Below are positions 7,472 through 13,220 of a stretch of DNA of 32,135 nucleotides, piece by piece. The DNA comes from a virus: IMG/VR virus record IMGVR_UViG_3300036801_000473, positions 1 to 32,135 of that record. One strand, given 5' to 3'. The translations under genes were made by a program, and so were the position numbers. Below the pieces are notes generated by a model. That model ran no database searches. It saw nothing but the letters and a program-made list of their open reading frames with translations, and had not been told where the DNA came from. How positions within the stretch are numbered: position 1 is the first letter of the stretch; each line of letters starts with the position of its first letter.

Positions 7472-8167
7472 TTATGTCCCTCGGCTGAACATTTTGACCT
7501 GTTTCACCGGATACGCGCACAGCTCCTTCACCGCACACTCATAACATTGCGGGGATTTATCGCGGCAGATTTCTTTGCCATGTTGCCGCAACAACAAATG
7601 CGCCTGGGCAATGGCCTCGGCTTTGCGTGGAAGCTCTGGTTTCAACGCCTCCTGCACGGACCTGTAGGCAGCGCCATAATTTTTCTGCCACCGTCCATAA
7701 CCAACGCGTGTAAGCACTCGTAGTCCGTTCCATTCCAGCGGTAACCCCGGCGATGAGCCACAAAACATCAAAATCTTTTCCGCGCCGGGGTCGCCAACAT
7801 TAGGGAACTGCTTCAACGCTTTCTTGGCCTGCGCATAGGGCAGCTTGAGTATCGGGTCCAGGTCGCCATCAAACTGGCTCAGCGTGATACGTGCAATTTC
7901 CTGCCAGCGAAATACTCGCACCTTGGGACGCATGCCTCCCATCGTAGCTAGCTCCAGCAGGATATCGGGATTGGCTTTCAGGATTGCTTTCGGGGTCAGC
8001 CCGATTTGTTTCCGCAGGCCCTCGAAAACGGTGGCACGCCGCTCATCAGGCAGTAGGTAGCAGGCATTTTCCCACATCACCAGTTCGAACGGCCCTTTGG
8101 CCGGAGGCATTATGGGAGCGCCATAGCGGCTCTTAAGCTTTGCAATTATTTTTTTGAATTCCGGCAT
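7472..8167 (-). CDS. endonuclease III-like HhH-GPD / [4Fe-4S] protein with atypical active site
   Basis: 231 residues. A helix-hairpin-helix (LKQFPNVGDPGAEKIL, about 118-133) and four C-terminal cysteines C201-x6-C208-x2-C211-x5-C217 match EndoIII spacing exactly, so the fold and cluster look intact. EndoIII removes oxidised bases using a Lys in the hairpin and an Asp in a VDTHxxRV motif. Here the Lys position reads Pro in VGDPGAE, and the Asp motif reads LEWNGLRV, with Glu145 and Trp/Asn in place of Asp, Thr and His. It may be a DNA-binding relative, a glycosylase with another specificity, or inactive. No clear ribosome site; GACTAAA at 8177-8183 upstream resembles sites near the next gene. 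Confidence 0.75.
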   Translation of the reverse strand: MPEFKKIIAKLKSRYGAPIMPPAKGPFELVMWENACYLLPDERRATVFEGLRKQIGLTPKAILKANPDILLELATMGGMRPKVRVFRWQEIARITLSQFDGDLDPILKLPYAQAKKALKQFPNVGDPGAEKILMFCGSSPGLPLEWNGLRVLTRVGYGRWQKNYGAAYRSVQEALKPELPRKAEAIAQAHLLLRQHGKEICRDKSPQCYECAVKELCAYPVKQVKMFSRGT

Positions 8168-8221
8168 TTTATTTTGGACTAAAACAAATGCTGATCAGCG
8201 AAGACCCATGTTGAGTTAAAG

Positions 8222-8233
8222 CCCCTGCAGGGG
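8222..8233. repeat. perfect palindrome CCCCTGCAGGGG
   Basis: A 12-base perfect palindrome between the EndoIII-like and winged-helix genes. It resembles the AGCCCC-type hairpin ends elsewhere in the window. A second palindrome, GCTGATCAGC, is at 8190-8199, 23 bases upstream of the EndoIII-like start. Confidence 0.4.
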
Positions 8234-8254
8234 TGGTACGTAATAGACATATTT

Positions 8255-8295
8255 ATGCCTGTTAATTCCAAAATCCATTTTAATAGGCATTTTTT
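8255..8295 (+). terminator. inverted repeat with T-tract between two minus-strand genes
   Basis: ATGCCTGTTAA (8255-8265) pairs with TTAATAGGCAT (8280-8290), 10 of 11 positions, and is followed by TTTTT on the plus strand. No plus-strand gene precedes it, so it may instead be an operator or a structure at the 3' end of the winged-helix transcript. Confidence 0.35.
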
Positions 8296-8319
8296 GGCTG
8301 TTTAATAGCAAGTTCGAAC

Positions 8320-8727
8320 TCAAGATTGCAAGGATTGAAACCTTGCGTCGTCTGTTTTCTCAATCTCACCGCCTTCCACCATGCGCCGTAGCACGGTGTG
8401 AATAGAAGACAATAGATTCACCTGGTCTCTGCCGATACCGATTTTCAGCAGATCGTCGCGAACGTCAACCGGGCTCAGCGCCTTCTTGTGAATGCGGAAC
8501 AGCCGCCGGATAGCATCTGTAAATCCCATGCCTGAGTCAATGGCAAAGCCCTCGGTCAGCAGCAGTTTGTCGATCTCGTCCGGGGACGCGCCGCACAGTT
8601 CGCCCAGTGCTTTGACTGTGTGTTTCAGTTTGCGGATTTGCAGGTCAATTTGGTCCCGTTTCTGCAGCTGTTTAAGCAGATCAAGTTTTGCTGTCTCGTA
8701 AGCCTGGCTGTATGCGGGTCGCGCCAT
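8320..8727 (-). CDS. coiled-coil plus winged-helix DNA-binding protein (probable regulator)
   Basis: 135 residues. Residues 10-45 form a charged coiled coil (KLDLLKQLQKRDQIDLQIRK); residues 68-130 form a winged helix (DAIRRLFRIHKKALSPVDVRDDLLKIG, then VLRRMVEGGEIEKT), resembling HARE-HTH or related folds. Its own upstream region carries two GTCTAAA copies 11 bases apart (8739-8745, 8750-8756) and a TTTAGTCTAAA palindrome (8735-8745), and a strong promoter faces the other way at 8806-8835. That arrangement fits an autoregulated switch. With no CI-type gene in the window, it could be the lysogeny or island regulator; this is inference. Confidence 0.65.
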   Translation of the reverse strand: MARPAYSQAYETAKLDLLKQLQKRDQIDLQIRKLKHTVKALGELCGASPDEIDKLLLTEGFAIDSGMGFTDAIRRLFRIHKKALSPVDVRDDLLKIGIGRDQVNLLSSIHTVLRRMVEGGEIEKTDDARFQSLQS

Positions 8728-8734
8728 AAGTGTC

Positions 8735-8756
8735 TTTAGTCTAAATAATGTCTAAA
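8735..8756. promoter_or_regulatory. candidate operator: TTTAGTCTAAA palindrome and GTCTAAA direct repeat
   Basis: TTTAG-T-CTAAA (8735-8745) overlaps the first of two GTCTAAA copies spaced exactly 11 bases (8739 and 8750), i.e. about one helical turn. A related GACTAAA lies at 8177-8183 upstream of the EndoIII-like gene, and TTTAGAT occurs near 8788. Spacing and recurrence suggest a protein-binding site, most simply for the adjacent winged-helix protein. Confidence 0.45.
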
Positions 8757-8805
8757 CCCATAGTCAATCATTATTGGCATATTTTGTTTAGATTTATTTT
8801 TACTA

Positions 8806-8835
8806 TTGACATTTAAAATTGAAGTGTCGTATAAG
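8806..8835 (+). promoter_or_regulatory. strong sigma70-type promoter TTGACA-N18-TATAAG
   Basis: TTGACA at 8806-8811 and TATAAG at 8830-8835 are separated by 18 bases in an AT-rich patch that stands out from the surrounding DNA. The predicted start of transcription, about 8842, coincides with an ATG, so a leaderless mRNA is possible. It is the best -35/-10 pair I found in the window. Confidence 0.65.
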
Positions 8836-8841
8836 ATGTCT

Positions 8842-9021
8842 ATGCAAGACAGCAGTATGTCTTGCCTGCCGGGAGCGGCGCCGGCACCCAACGGCCTGCA
8901 CCCTTTCTTCACTGAGCATGAAATTCCGCTCCTGAAGAAACCATCCTGGGCGACCTTTGTTTTGGTGCCGTGGACCTGCTTCGGCAGAGCTGCGTCTTCA
9001 AACAATGGTAGCCGGACCTGA
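8842..9021 (+). CDS. possible leaderless 59-residue ORF
   Basis: ATG 8842 sits at the expected transcription start of the promoter at 8806-8835 and has no ribosome site; ATG 8836 is directly after the -10 element. The codons have high GC at the third position like neighbouring genes. The peptide contains hydrophobic and Trp-rich stretches (PSWATFVLVPWTCFG). No family recognised. The promoter might instead serve the zinc-ribbon gene at 9153. Confidence 0.4.
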   Translation: MQDSSMSCLPGAAPAPNGLHPFFTEHEIPLLKKPSWATFVLVPWTCFGRAASSNNGSRT

Positions 9022-9152
9022 GCGGGATTGCTCCGCCCACTCCGCGTGCCCTGGATGATCTGATTCCCAAAAACTGTCTACTCAACAAAATATTGCCATC
9101 TCAGGCCGATCCTCTTGCTTTGCCGGTCTGTGTCCGGCGAAGAGGTGTTTCC

Positions 9153-9353
9153 ATGCATCACCATCCTGATGGCCGTGTTGTTCCGCCACGCTGTGAAGAA
9201 TGTAACGCGCCACTTACTTCAGACGAACATTCGCTCACTTCAACCTCCACGCGGTTTTACTGCCTGGAATGCCAGCTTGCACTAAATCCATTTCCCCGCG
9301 AACGACCACAACAAGTTCGCCGCCACACAACTGGTGAAAGAGCGGCACTTTAG
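9153..9353 (+). CDS. small zinc-ribbon protein
   Basis: 66 residues from ATG 9153, with AAGAGGTG (9140-9147) just upstream. Two CxxC pairs (RCEECNAP and YCLECQLA), separated by about 22 residues, form a likely zinc ribbon; a His-rich N-terminus (MHHHPDGRV) may add ligands. A hairpin TTTGCCGG/CCGGCGAA (9119-9126 with 9134-9141) ends immediately before the ribosome site and could modulate translation. Probably transcribed from the promoter at 8806. Function unknown. Confidence 0.6.
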   Translation: MHHHPDGRVVPPRCEECNAPLTSDEHSLTSTSTRFYCLECQLALNPFPRERPQQVRRHTTGERAAL

Positions 9354-9378
9354 CCTCGCTAAGTGACGCAATAACCCC

Positions 9379-9391
9379 GGGCTTTAGCCCC
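9379..9391. repeat. GGGCTTTAGCCCC motif, inverted copy of 28438-28450
   Basis: The 13 bases are the exact reverse complement of GGGGCTAAAGCCC at 28438-28450. Both copies are in intergenic DNA. It is itself a near-perfect hairpin (GGGCT/AGCCC) and probably belongs to a short host repeat family. Confidence 0.45.
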
Positions 9392-9428
9392 GCTAATAGG
9401 CTGAATGCTCTTAGCTTTGCCTGCTCAT

Positions 9429-9464
9429 TGCATCAGCGATTTGGCGCATATCGACATAAATAAA
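9429..9464 (+). repeat. 36-base leader repeat, copy A
   Basis: First of three imperfect copies (9429-9464, 9533-9568, 10190-10225). It agrees with copy B at 30 of 36 positions, including the whole CGACATAAATAAA end. Unlike the other copies it has TTTGGCG instead of the TTTGGAG ribosome-site core and no ATG follows in place. Confidence 0.6.
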
Positions 9465-9532
9465 GCAGTGAGGCCGCCCCACGCGCCGAGCTGCGTGCAA
9501 CAAGCGCGGAACGCTCTCAGCCCGCTGATCAC

Positions 9533-9568
9533 TGCATAAGCGGTTTGGAGCGCAGCGACATAAATAAA
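9533..9568 (+). repeat. 36-base leader repeat, copy B
   Basis: Copy B carries GCGGTTTGGAGC, then CGACATAAATAAA. Six bases after it begins a 7-codon ORF coupled to the secreted-protein gene. It matches copy C at 29 of 36 positions. Confidence 0.6.
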
Positions 9569-9573
9569 ACCAC

Positions 9574-9597
9574 ATGAATAAAAGGAAAAAATCATGA
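9574..9597 (+). CDS. 7-codon leader ORF (MNKRKKS) coupled to the next gene
   Basis: ATG 9574 is about 26 bases after the start of TTTGGAG in repeat copy B. The ORF ends TCATGA, its TGA overlapping the ATG of the secreted-protein gene at 9594. It could be a translational-coupling device; it could equally be chance, as AAGG within it also serves as ribosome site for ATG 9594. Confidence 0.25.
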   Translation: MNKRKKS

Positions 9598-10133
9598 CCA
9601 GAAAAAGTTTAGTTTTCATCATCGCCGTCCTCTGCGTGACCACCACGCTCGTCATGCTGTCCCAAACCTCCAGCCAGGCCCCGGAAATGGACAAAAACGG
9701 AAAGCCAATCTTGCCGCGACCCCTGCCGCACGTGGTTTACTCGCCGGCTGATCTCTCCCACAGTGGTGTCACACTGCCTGCTTCCATCGGCGGGGCTACC
9801 ACCAGCACCAGTATTATCCGCGTTGGCGACGCCACCAAGATGACCGTCTTCGCCACTTGCTCGCAAAACTTTGATCTGGTCATGAATGTCTATACTGCTG
9901 ACGACCAGAGCCAGTCCAATCCAACATTCACTCTCTATAACAGTTACACCATCGCCACGGCCATGGCCTCTGGAGCGCAGCAGACTTTTCTGGCTGACGA
10001 ACTAGCGCCTACAGTCACCAGCGGCACACTCGCGGCTCCGGTCCGTCTGCCGCAATTGGCTGTCTCTTTCTTTGAGAAGAATGACGTTGCCACTGCAGGC
10101 GTCTGCACTGATCGCGTCATCGTCGGCTATTAA
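9594..10133 (+). CDS. secreted hypothetical protein upstream of portal
   Basis: 179 residues with an N-terminal hydrophobic export signal (RKSLVFIIAVLCVTTTLVML) and likely cleavage near SSQA. The mature part is beta-rich, Thr/Ser/Ala-rich and ends in VIVGY, with two cysteines (ATCSQ and GVCTD) that might pair. AAAAGGA precedes ATG 9594, and a 7-codon leader ORF overlaps the start. It lies between the accessory island and the portal. No family recognised; a periplasmic conversion factor or a virion decoration are both possible. Confidence 0.65.
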   Translation: MTRKSLVFIIAVLCVTTTLVMLSQTSSQAPEMDKNGKPILPRPLPHVVYSPADLSHSGVTLPASIGGATTSTSIIRVGDATKMTVFATCSQNFDLVMNVYTADDQSQSNPTFTLYNSYTIATAMASGAQQTFLADELAPTVTSGTLAAPVRLPQLAVSFFEKNDVATAGVCTDRVIVGY

Positions 10134-10189
10134 CTACTAAGCGCCGCGCTGCTCGCACACGCGCTGAATCCATTTAATTTCTCAAATGC

Positions 10190-10225
10190 TGCGAAAGCGG
10201 TTTGGAGCAAAGCGACAAAATGAAA
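10190..10225 (+). repeat. 36-base leader repeat, copy C, containing the portal start
   Basis: The copy runs TGCGAAAGCGGTTTGGAGC to AAAATGAAA and so contains both the GGAG ribosome site and the portal ATG (10220). The T-to-A and A-to-T changes relative to copy B create the start codon. A shorter TTTGGAGCAAA match precedes the protease gene at 11814. Confidence 0.55.
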
Positions 10226-11701
10226 AGCACTGACATATTCAAGAACGGAAAAATAGCTGCGCTGGATTCCGGACTGCCAGAGCTTGGGCTTGCGGCCCGT
10301 GTCGGTCGCAAGCTCAGGAACACCATCGACGTCTGGTTTGGGCCTGATCTGCCCATGTCACCCAGTGCTCCGGCAGGCACGCCACCGCGCACACTCGATT
10401 ATCCCGTCGGTTACAACATCAACATTCAACCGCGCAACATGGAGCCCATCTCGTTCCACCAGATGCGTTCCCTTGCTGACTCGTTTGATCTTGTACGTCT
10501 CTGCATTGAGACGCGCAAAGACCAGGTCAGCCGGATGCCCTGGGCCTTTCGCAAAAAATCTCAGCCCGGCCACGCGAAAAACATTGACGCTCGCGGCAAC
10601 AAACCTTTCGGCGGTGAAGACAATGAAGAGAGTGATCCCCGTCTCGCGCAGTTGACGGATTTCTTTTCATATCCAGATAAAGAACACACATGGCAGCAAT
10701 GGGTGCGCTTGTTGCTTGAAGACCTCCTCGTCATCGACGCCCCGGTGCTGGTTCCCATCGTCTCTCAGGATGGCGAGCTCTGGTCTCCGGGCAAACAGCT
10801 TTATGCCCTTGAGGTCATTGATGGTTCAACCATCGCGCGCAAGATCGACTCCATGGGGCGCACGCCCGCATCACCTGCCATTGCTTATCAACAGATTCTC
10901 AAAGGCTTGCCCGCCGTCGATTTCACGGCGGACCAGCTCATCTATCGTCCGCGCAACGTGCGTGCGCATAAATTCTTTGGCTTCTCTCCGGTTGAGCAGA
11001 TCATTCTCACCATCAATATCGGTCTGCGTCGGCAGATTCACCTGCTGAATTACTATACTGAGGGCAACGTGCCGGAAGCCGTGGCGCAGGTTCCCAAAGA
11101 GTGGTCCGCCGATCAGATCAGTGAATTTCAGGATTGGTTTGATAGTTCTCTCGCCGGAAACTCCGCGCGCCGCCGTCGCATCACCTTTGTTCCGGAGTGT
11201 GGCACTCTCCAATTCACGCGCGATCCCATGCTCAAGGATGCGCTTGATGAATGGATTACCCGCATCGTCTGTTACGCCTTCGGTCTCTCGCCGCAGCAAT
11301 TTGTTAACGCCATGAACCGTGCCACTGCCGAGACCAGCGTTGAGCAAGCTGCCGCGGAAGGCCTTGTGCCAGTTCTTGGGTACCTGGCAGACACCATTAA
11401 CTTCATCGTGCATCGTCATTTCGGCTTCAATGACATCGAATTTGTCTGGGAACAGGACCGCACCTTGAATGCGCTCGAGCAGGCAAAGATTGATGACATT
11501 TATGTCCGCGCGGGCGTTCTTTCCATTGATGAAATTCGCCAGGAACTTGGCAAACATTCTCTCGGGATTAAGAATGCTGTCATCACCAGTACCGGAATTT
11601 GTTTGCTGCAGGGGCAAGATTCATCGAATGGCTCAGCTTCGTCAGATATTTCCAGCATAAGGCAGGTTGGACCAGAAGCCGACTCTTCTTCAAATAAATA
11701 A
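10220..11701 (+). CDS. phage portal protein (HK97 type)
   Basis: 493 residues from ATG 10220, with GGAG at 10204-10207; TTG 10202 is an upstream alternative. The portal forms the dodecameric ring through which DNA enters and leaves the head. Family features are the N-terminal wing with LVRLCIETRKDQVSRMPWAF, the NYYTEGNVPEAV stem region, and the C-terminal segment CYAFGLSPQQFVNAMNRAT with TSVEQAAAEGLVPVLGYL. The last 40 residues are Ser-rich and probably disordered. It is separated from terL by the accessory island but directly precedes the protease, the usual order. Confidence 0.95.
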   Translation: MKSTDIFKNGKIAALDSGLPELGLAARVGRKLRNTIDVWFGPDLPMSPSAPAGTPPRTLDYPVGYNINIQPRNMEPISFHQMRSLADSFDLVRLCIETRKDQVSRMPWAFRKKSQPGHAKNIDARGNKPFGGEDNEESDPRLAQLTDFFSYPDKEHTWQQWVRLLLEDLLVIDAPVLVPIVSQDGELWSPGKQLYALEVIDGSTIARKIDSMGRTPASPAIAYQQILKGLPAVDFTADQLIYRPRNVRAHKFFGFSPVEQIILTINIGLRRQIHLLNYYTEGNVPEAVAQVPKEWSADQISEFQDWFDSSLAGNSARRRRITFVPECGTLQFTRDPMLKDALDEWITRIVCYAFGLSPQQFVNAMNRATAETSVEQAAAEGLVPVLGYLADTINFIVHRHFGFNDIEFVWEQDRTLNALEQAKIDDIYVRAGVLSIDEIRQELGKHSLGIKNAVITSTGICLLQGQDSSNGSASSDISSIRQVGPEADSSSNK

Positions 11702-11734
11702 ACATCCGTAACAATCTGAATTAAATATCACAGC

Positions 11735-11762
11735 TTGTCGTAGCTGGCTGATTTCATAATGA
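11735..11762 (+). promoter_or_regulatory. weak promoter candidate TTGTCG-N16-TAATGA
   Basis: TTGTCG (11735-11740) and TAATGA (11757-11762) are 16 bases apart in the portal-protease gap. The -35 hexamer is identical to that of the moron promoter at 17856. It could boost head-gene expression. Low support. Confidence 0.25.
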
Positions 11763-11786
11763 GCACGTAAGTATCGCTACCACCTC

Positions 11787-11807
11787 AGGCAGCCCTCTGG
11801 GCTGCCT
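11787..11807 (+). terminator. perfect 9-bp hairpin before the protease gene
   Basis: AGGCAGCCC (11787-11795), loop TCT, GGGCTGCCT (11799-11807), followed by TTCCCTTT and then the GGAG ribosome site. The weak U-tract suggests partial termination or a processing/stability hairpin. The same GGCAGCC core recurs at 18621, and related stems at 14791 and 28202. Confidence 0.5.
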
Positions 11808-11827
11808 TTCCCTTTGGAGCAAAATAC

Positions 11828-12910
11828 ATGAAAAACCGCCTGAACCTTTTCGCCCAGATCGCCAAGATTGACGAGTCGAAACATGAAGTCTGGGGCATCG
11901 CCACCGCTGAAGTCATCGACAAAGAAGGCGAGATCTTCGATTACGACTCCTCTAAACCCTATTTCAAAAAATGGAGTGACGAAATCTCCAAAGCCACAGA
12001 CGGCAAGAGCCTGGGTAATGTGCGTGAAATGCATGCGCCTAGTGCTGTCGGCAAACTTGTCGCCATTGATTTTGACGACGATCTGAAACAAGTCCGCGTC
12101 GGCGCGCGCATCGTCGATAGCGTTGCCTGGCAAAAATGCATGCAAGGCGTCTATACCGGCTTCAGCATCGGCGGCGCTTATGTCAAAGCTTGGAAAGAGG
12201 GCGAGTATGTACGCTTCACCGCCAAGCCAGTGGAAATCAGCGTGGTCGATAACCCTTGCGTCCCCGGTGCCCACTTTACCGCCGTCAAGGCAGACGGTTC
12301 TTTTGAAGTGCGTAAGTTCAACTCAAACACGCGCGCACTCAAGATCGGCGCTCGCCATTCCAAAGAGACACTATCTCATCTCGCCGCCGCTAAAGCGTGT
12401 ATGGACCAGATGGCACAGAACAACCAGGACGCAAGCAGTCATCTTGATGCGCTCTTGGATAACAACAACGCCGGTTCAGCTGCCATGTTGGCCGCCGGAG
12501 AAATCAACAAGTTTCCAGGCGACCCACGCCCCGGAATAAAGACAGGAGAACAAACAATGTTGGATGCAAACGATAAAGCGCAATTGGAAAAGGCGCATGC
12601 TGGCTCCGCTGTGGCGCTCGCCAAACTGGCCGCAATGGAGCATGACGTGGCCGGCTTGCGAAGTGAAATGGAAAGCAATAATCAGGAGATCCAGCGTTCG
12701 CTGAATAATCTCCTCGCGTTGGTGGAAAAGCTTGTGCAGCCGCGTGATGCCGGAGCGCGGGTTGCGCGTACTGGCATGCCCACGCACACCGTAACCAAGG
12801 AAGATGACGCTCACCCATCTCTAGCAAAGTCGGCGGGCGAACCTAGTGTTCATGAAATGCTTAAACGGACGCTGCAAAAGCCTCAGCCCGCCTCTGTCTA
12901 TTTGCGCTAA
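11828..12910 (+). CDS. XkdF-like prohead protease fused to scaffold domain
   Basis: 360 residues. Residues 1-155 match the serine protease type that matures HK97-like proheads: EVWGIATAEVIDKEGEIFD, H69 in REMHAPSAVGK, S113 in VYTGFSIGG, and the VEISVVDNPC strand (135-144). Residues 195-340 are helical and charged, as expected of a scaffold (SEMESNNQEIQRSLNNLLAL). An in-frame ATG at 12557 with its own AGGAG would make the scaffold part alone. The start follows TTTGGAGCAAAATAC. Order portal, protease, capsid is canonical. The protease assignment rests on motifs; the exact family name is from memory. Confidence 0.85.
   Translation: MKNRLNLFAQIAKIDESKHEVWGIATAEVIDKEGEIFDYDSSKPYFKKWSDEISKATDGKSLGNVREMHAPSAVGKLVAIDFDDDLKQVRVGARIVDSVAWQKCMQGVYTGFSIGGAYVKAWKEGEYVRFTAKPVEISVVDNPCVPGAHFTAVKADGSFEVRKFNSNTRALKIGARHSKETLSHLAAAKACMDQMAQNNQDASSHLDALLDNNNAGSAAMLAAGEINKFPGDPRPGIKTGEQTMLDANDKAQLEKAHAGSAVALAKLAAMEHDVAGLRSEMESNNQEIQRSLNNLLALVEKLVQPRDAGARVARTGMPTHTVTKEDDAHPSLAKSAGEPSVHEMLKRTLQKPQPASVYLR
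12557..12910 (+). CDS. nested scaffolding protein (internal start)
   Basis: ATG 12557 is in frame with the protease gene (codon 244) and has AGGAG at 12544-12548, eight bases upstream, in the context GACAGGAGAACAAACA. Translation from here gives a 117-residue, mostly helical protein beginning MLDANDKAQLEKAHAGSA. Lambda does the same with C and Nu3, where a separate scaffold is made from inside the protease gene. The site is seen directly; use of the start is inferred. Confidence 0.6.
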   Translation: MLDANDKAQLEKAHAGSAVALAKLAAMEHDVAGLRSEMESNNQEIQRSLNNLLALVEKLVQPRDAGARVARTGMPTHTVTKEDDAHPSLAKSAGEPSVHEMLKRTLQKPQPASVYLR

Positions 12911-13220
12911 CCCCGCAAGACCTGCTTTCTCCGTCTTTTCCGGTTCGGGATGTATCCAGCCAACAGGATGGAGCAGGTTTGCCTTGAGCGACTGCGCAAA
13001 AACGAAGAGCCCAACGGCTTTTTTATGTCTGCCCTTAAGGCCATCAGATGCCTGTTCTCGAATTGCTTTTTTCTTGACCACTCTGATTCGCGCATCCGCC
13101 ACTGGGTGGAGCAGGCATTTATGCCTGCGGCAACTTGCCAGTAATTGGTCGGCTTTAGCCACTGAGGTAAAAAATTCCACACAACAACCGCTCTTCTAAG
13201 CGGAGAAAAGGAAATTAAAA
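12911..13220 (+). other. 310-base leader of the capsid gene, hairpin-rich
   Basis: I see no convincing gene; a 64-codon frame at 12950-13144 contains the hairpins and has no good ribosome site. Structures: AGCC-caac-GGCT followed by TTTTTT (13009 to 13025), GCAGGCAT-tt-ATGCCTGC (13111-13128), and CCGCT-cttcta-AGCGG (13188-13203) just before the GGAGAAAAGGA ribosome site of the capsid gene. This is the longest leader in the head module and may control capsid expression. Confidence 0.5.

Noticed and set aside
10871-11617. 248-codon antisense ORF across the portal
   Set aside because: Lies wholly within the well-supported portal gene, with no start signal or domain.
12950-13144. 64-codon ORF between scaffold and capsid
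   Set aside because: Overlaps a U-tract hairpin and a perfect 18-base hairpin, so the region is better explained as a structured leader; no good ribosome site.
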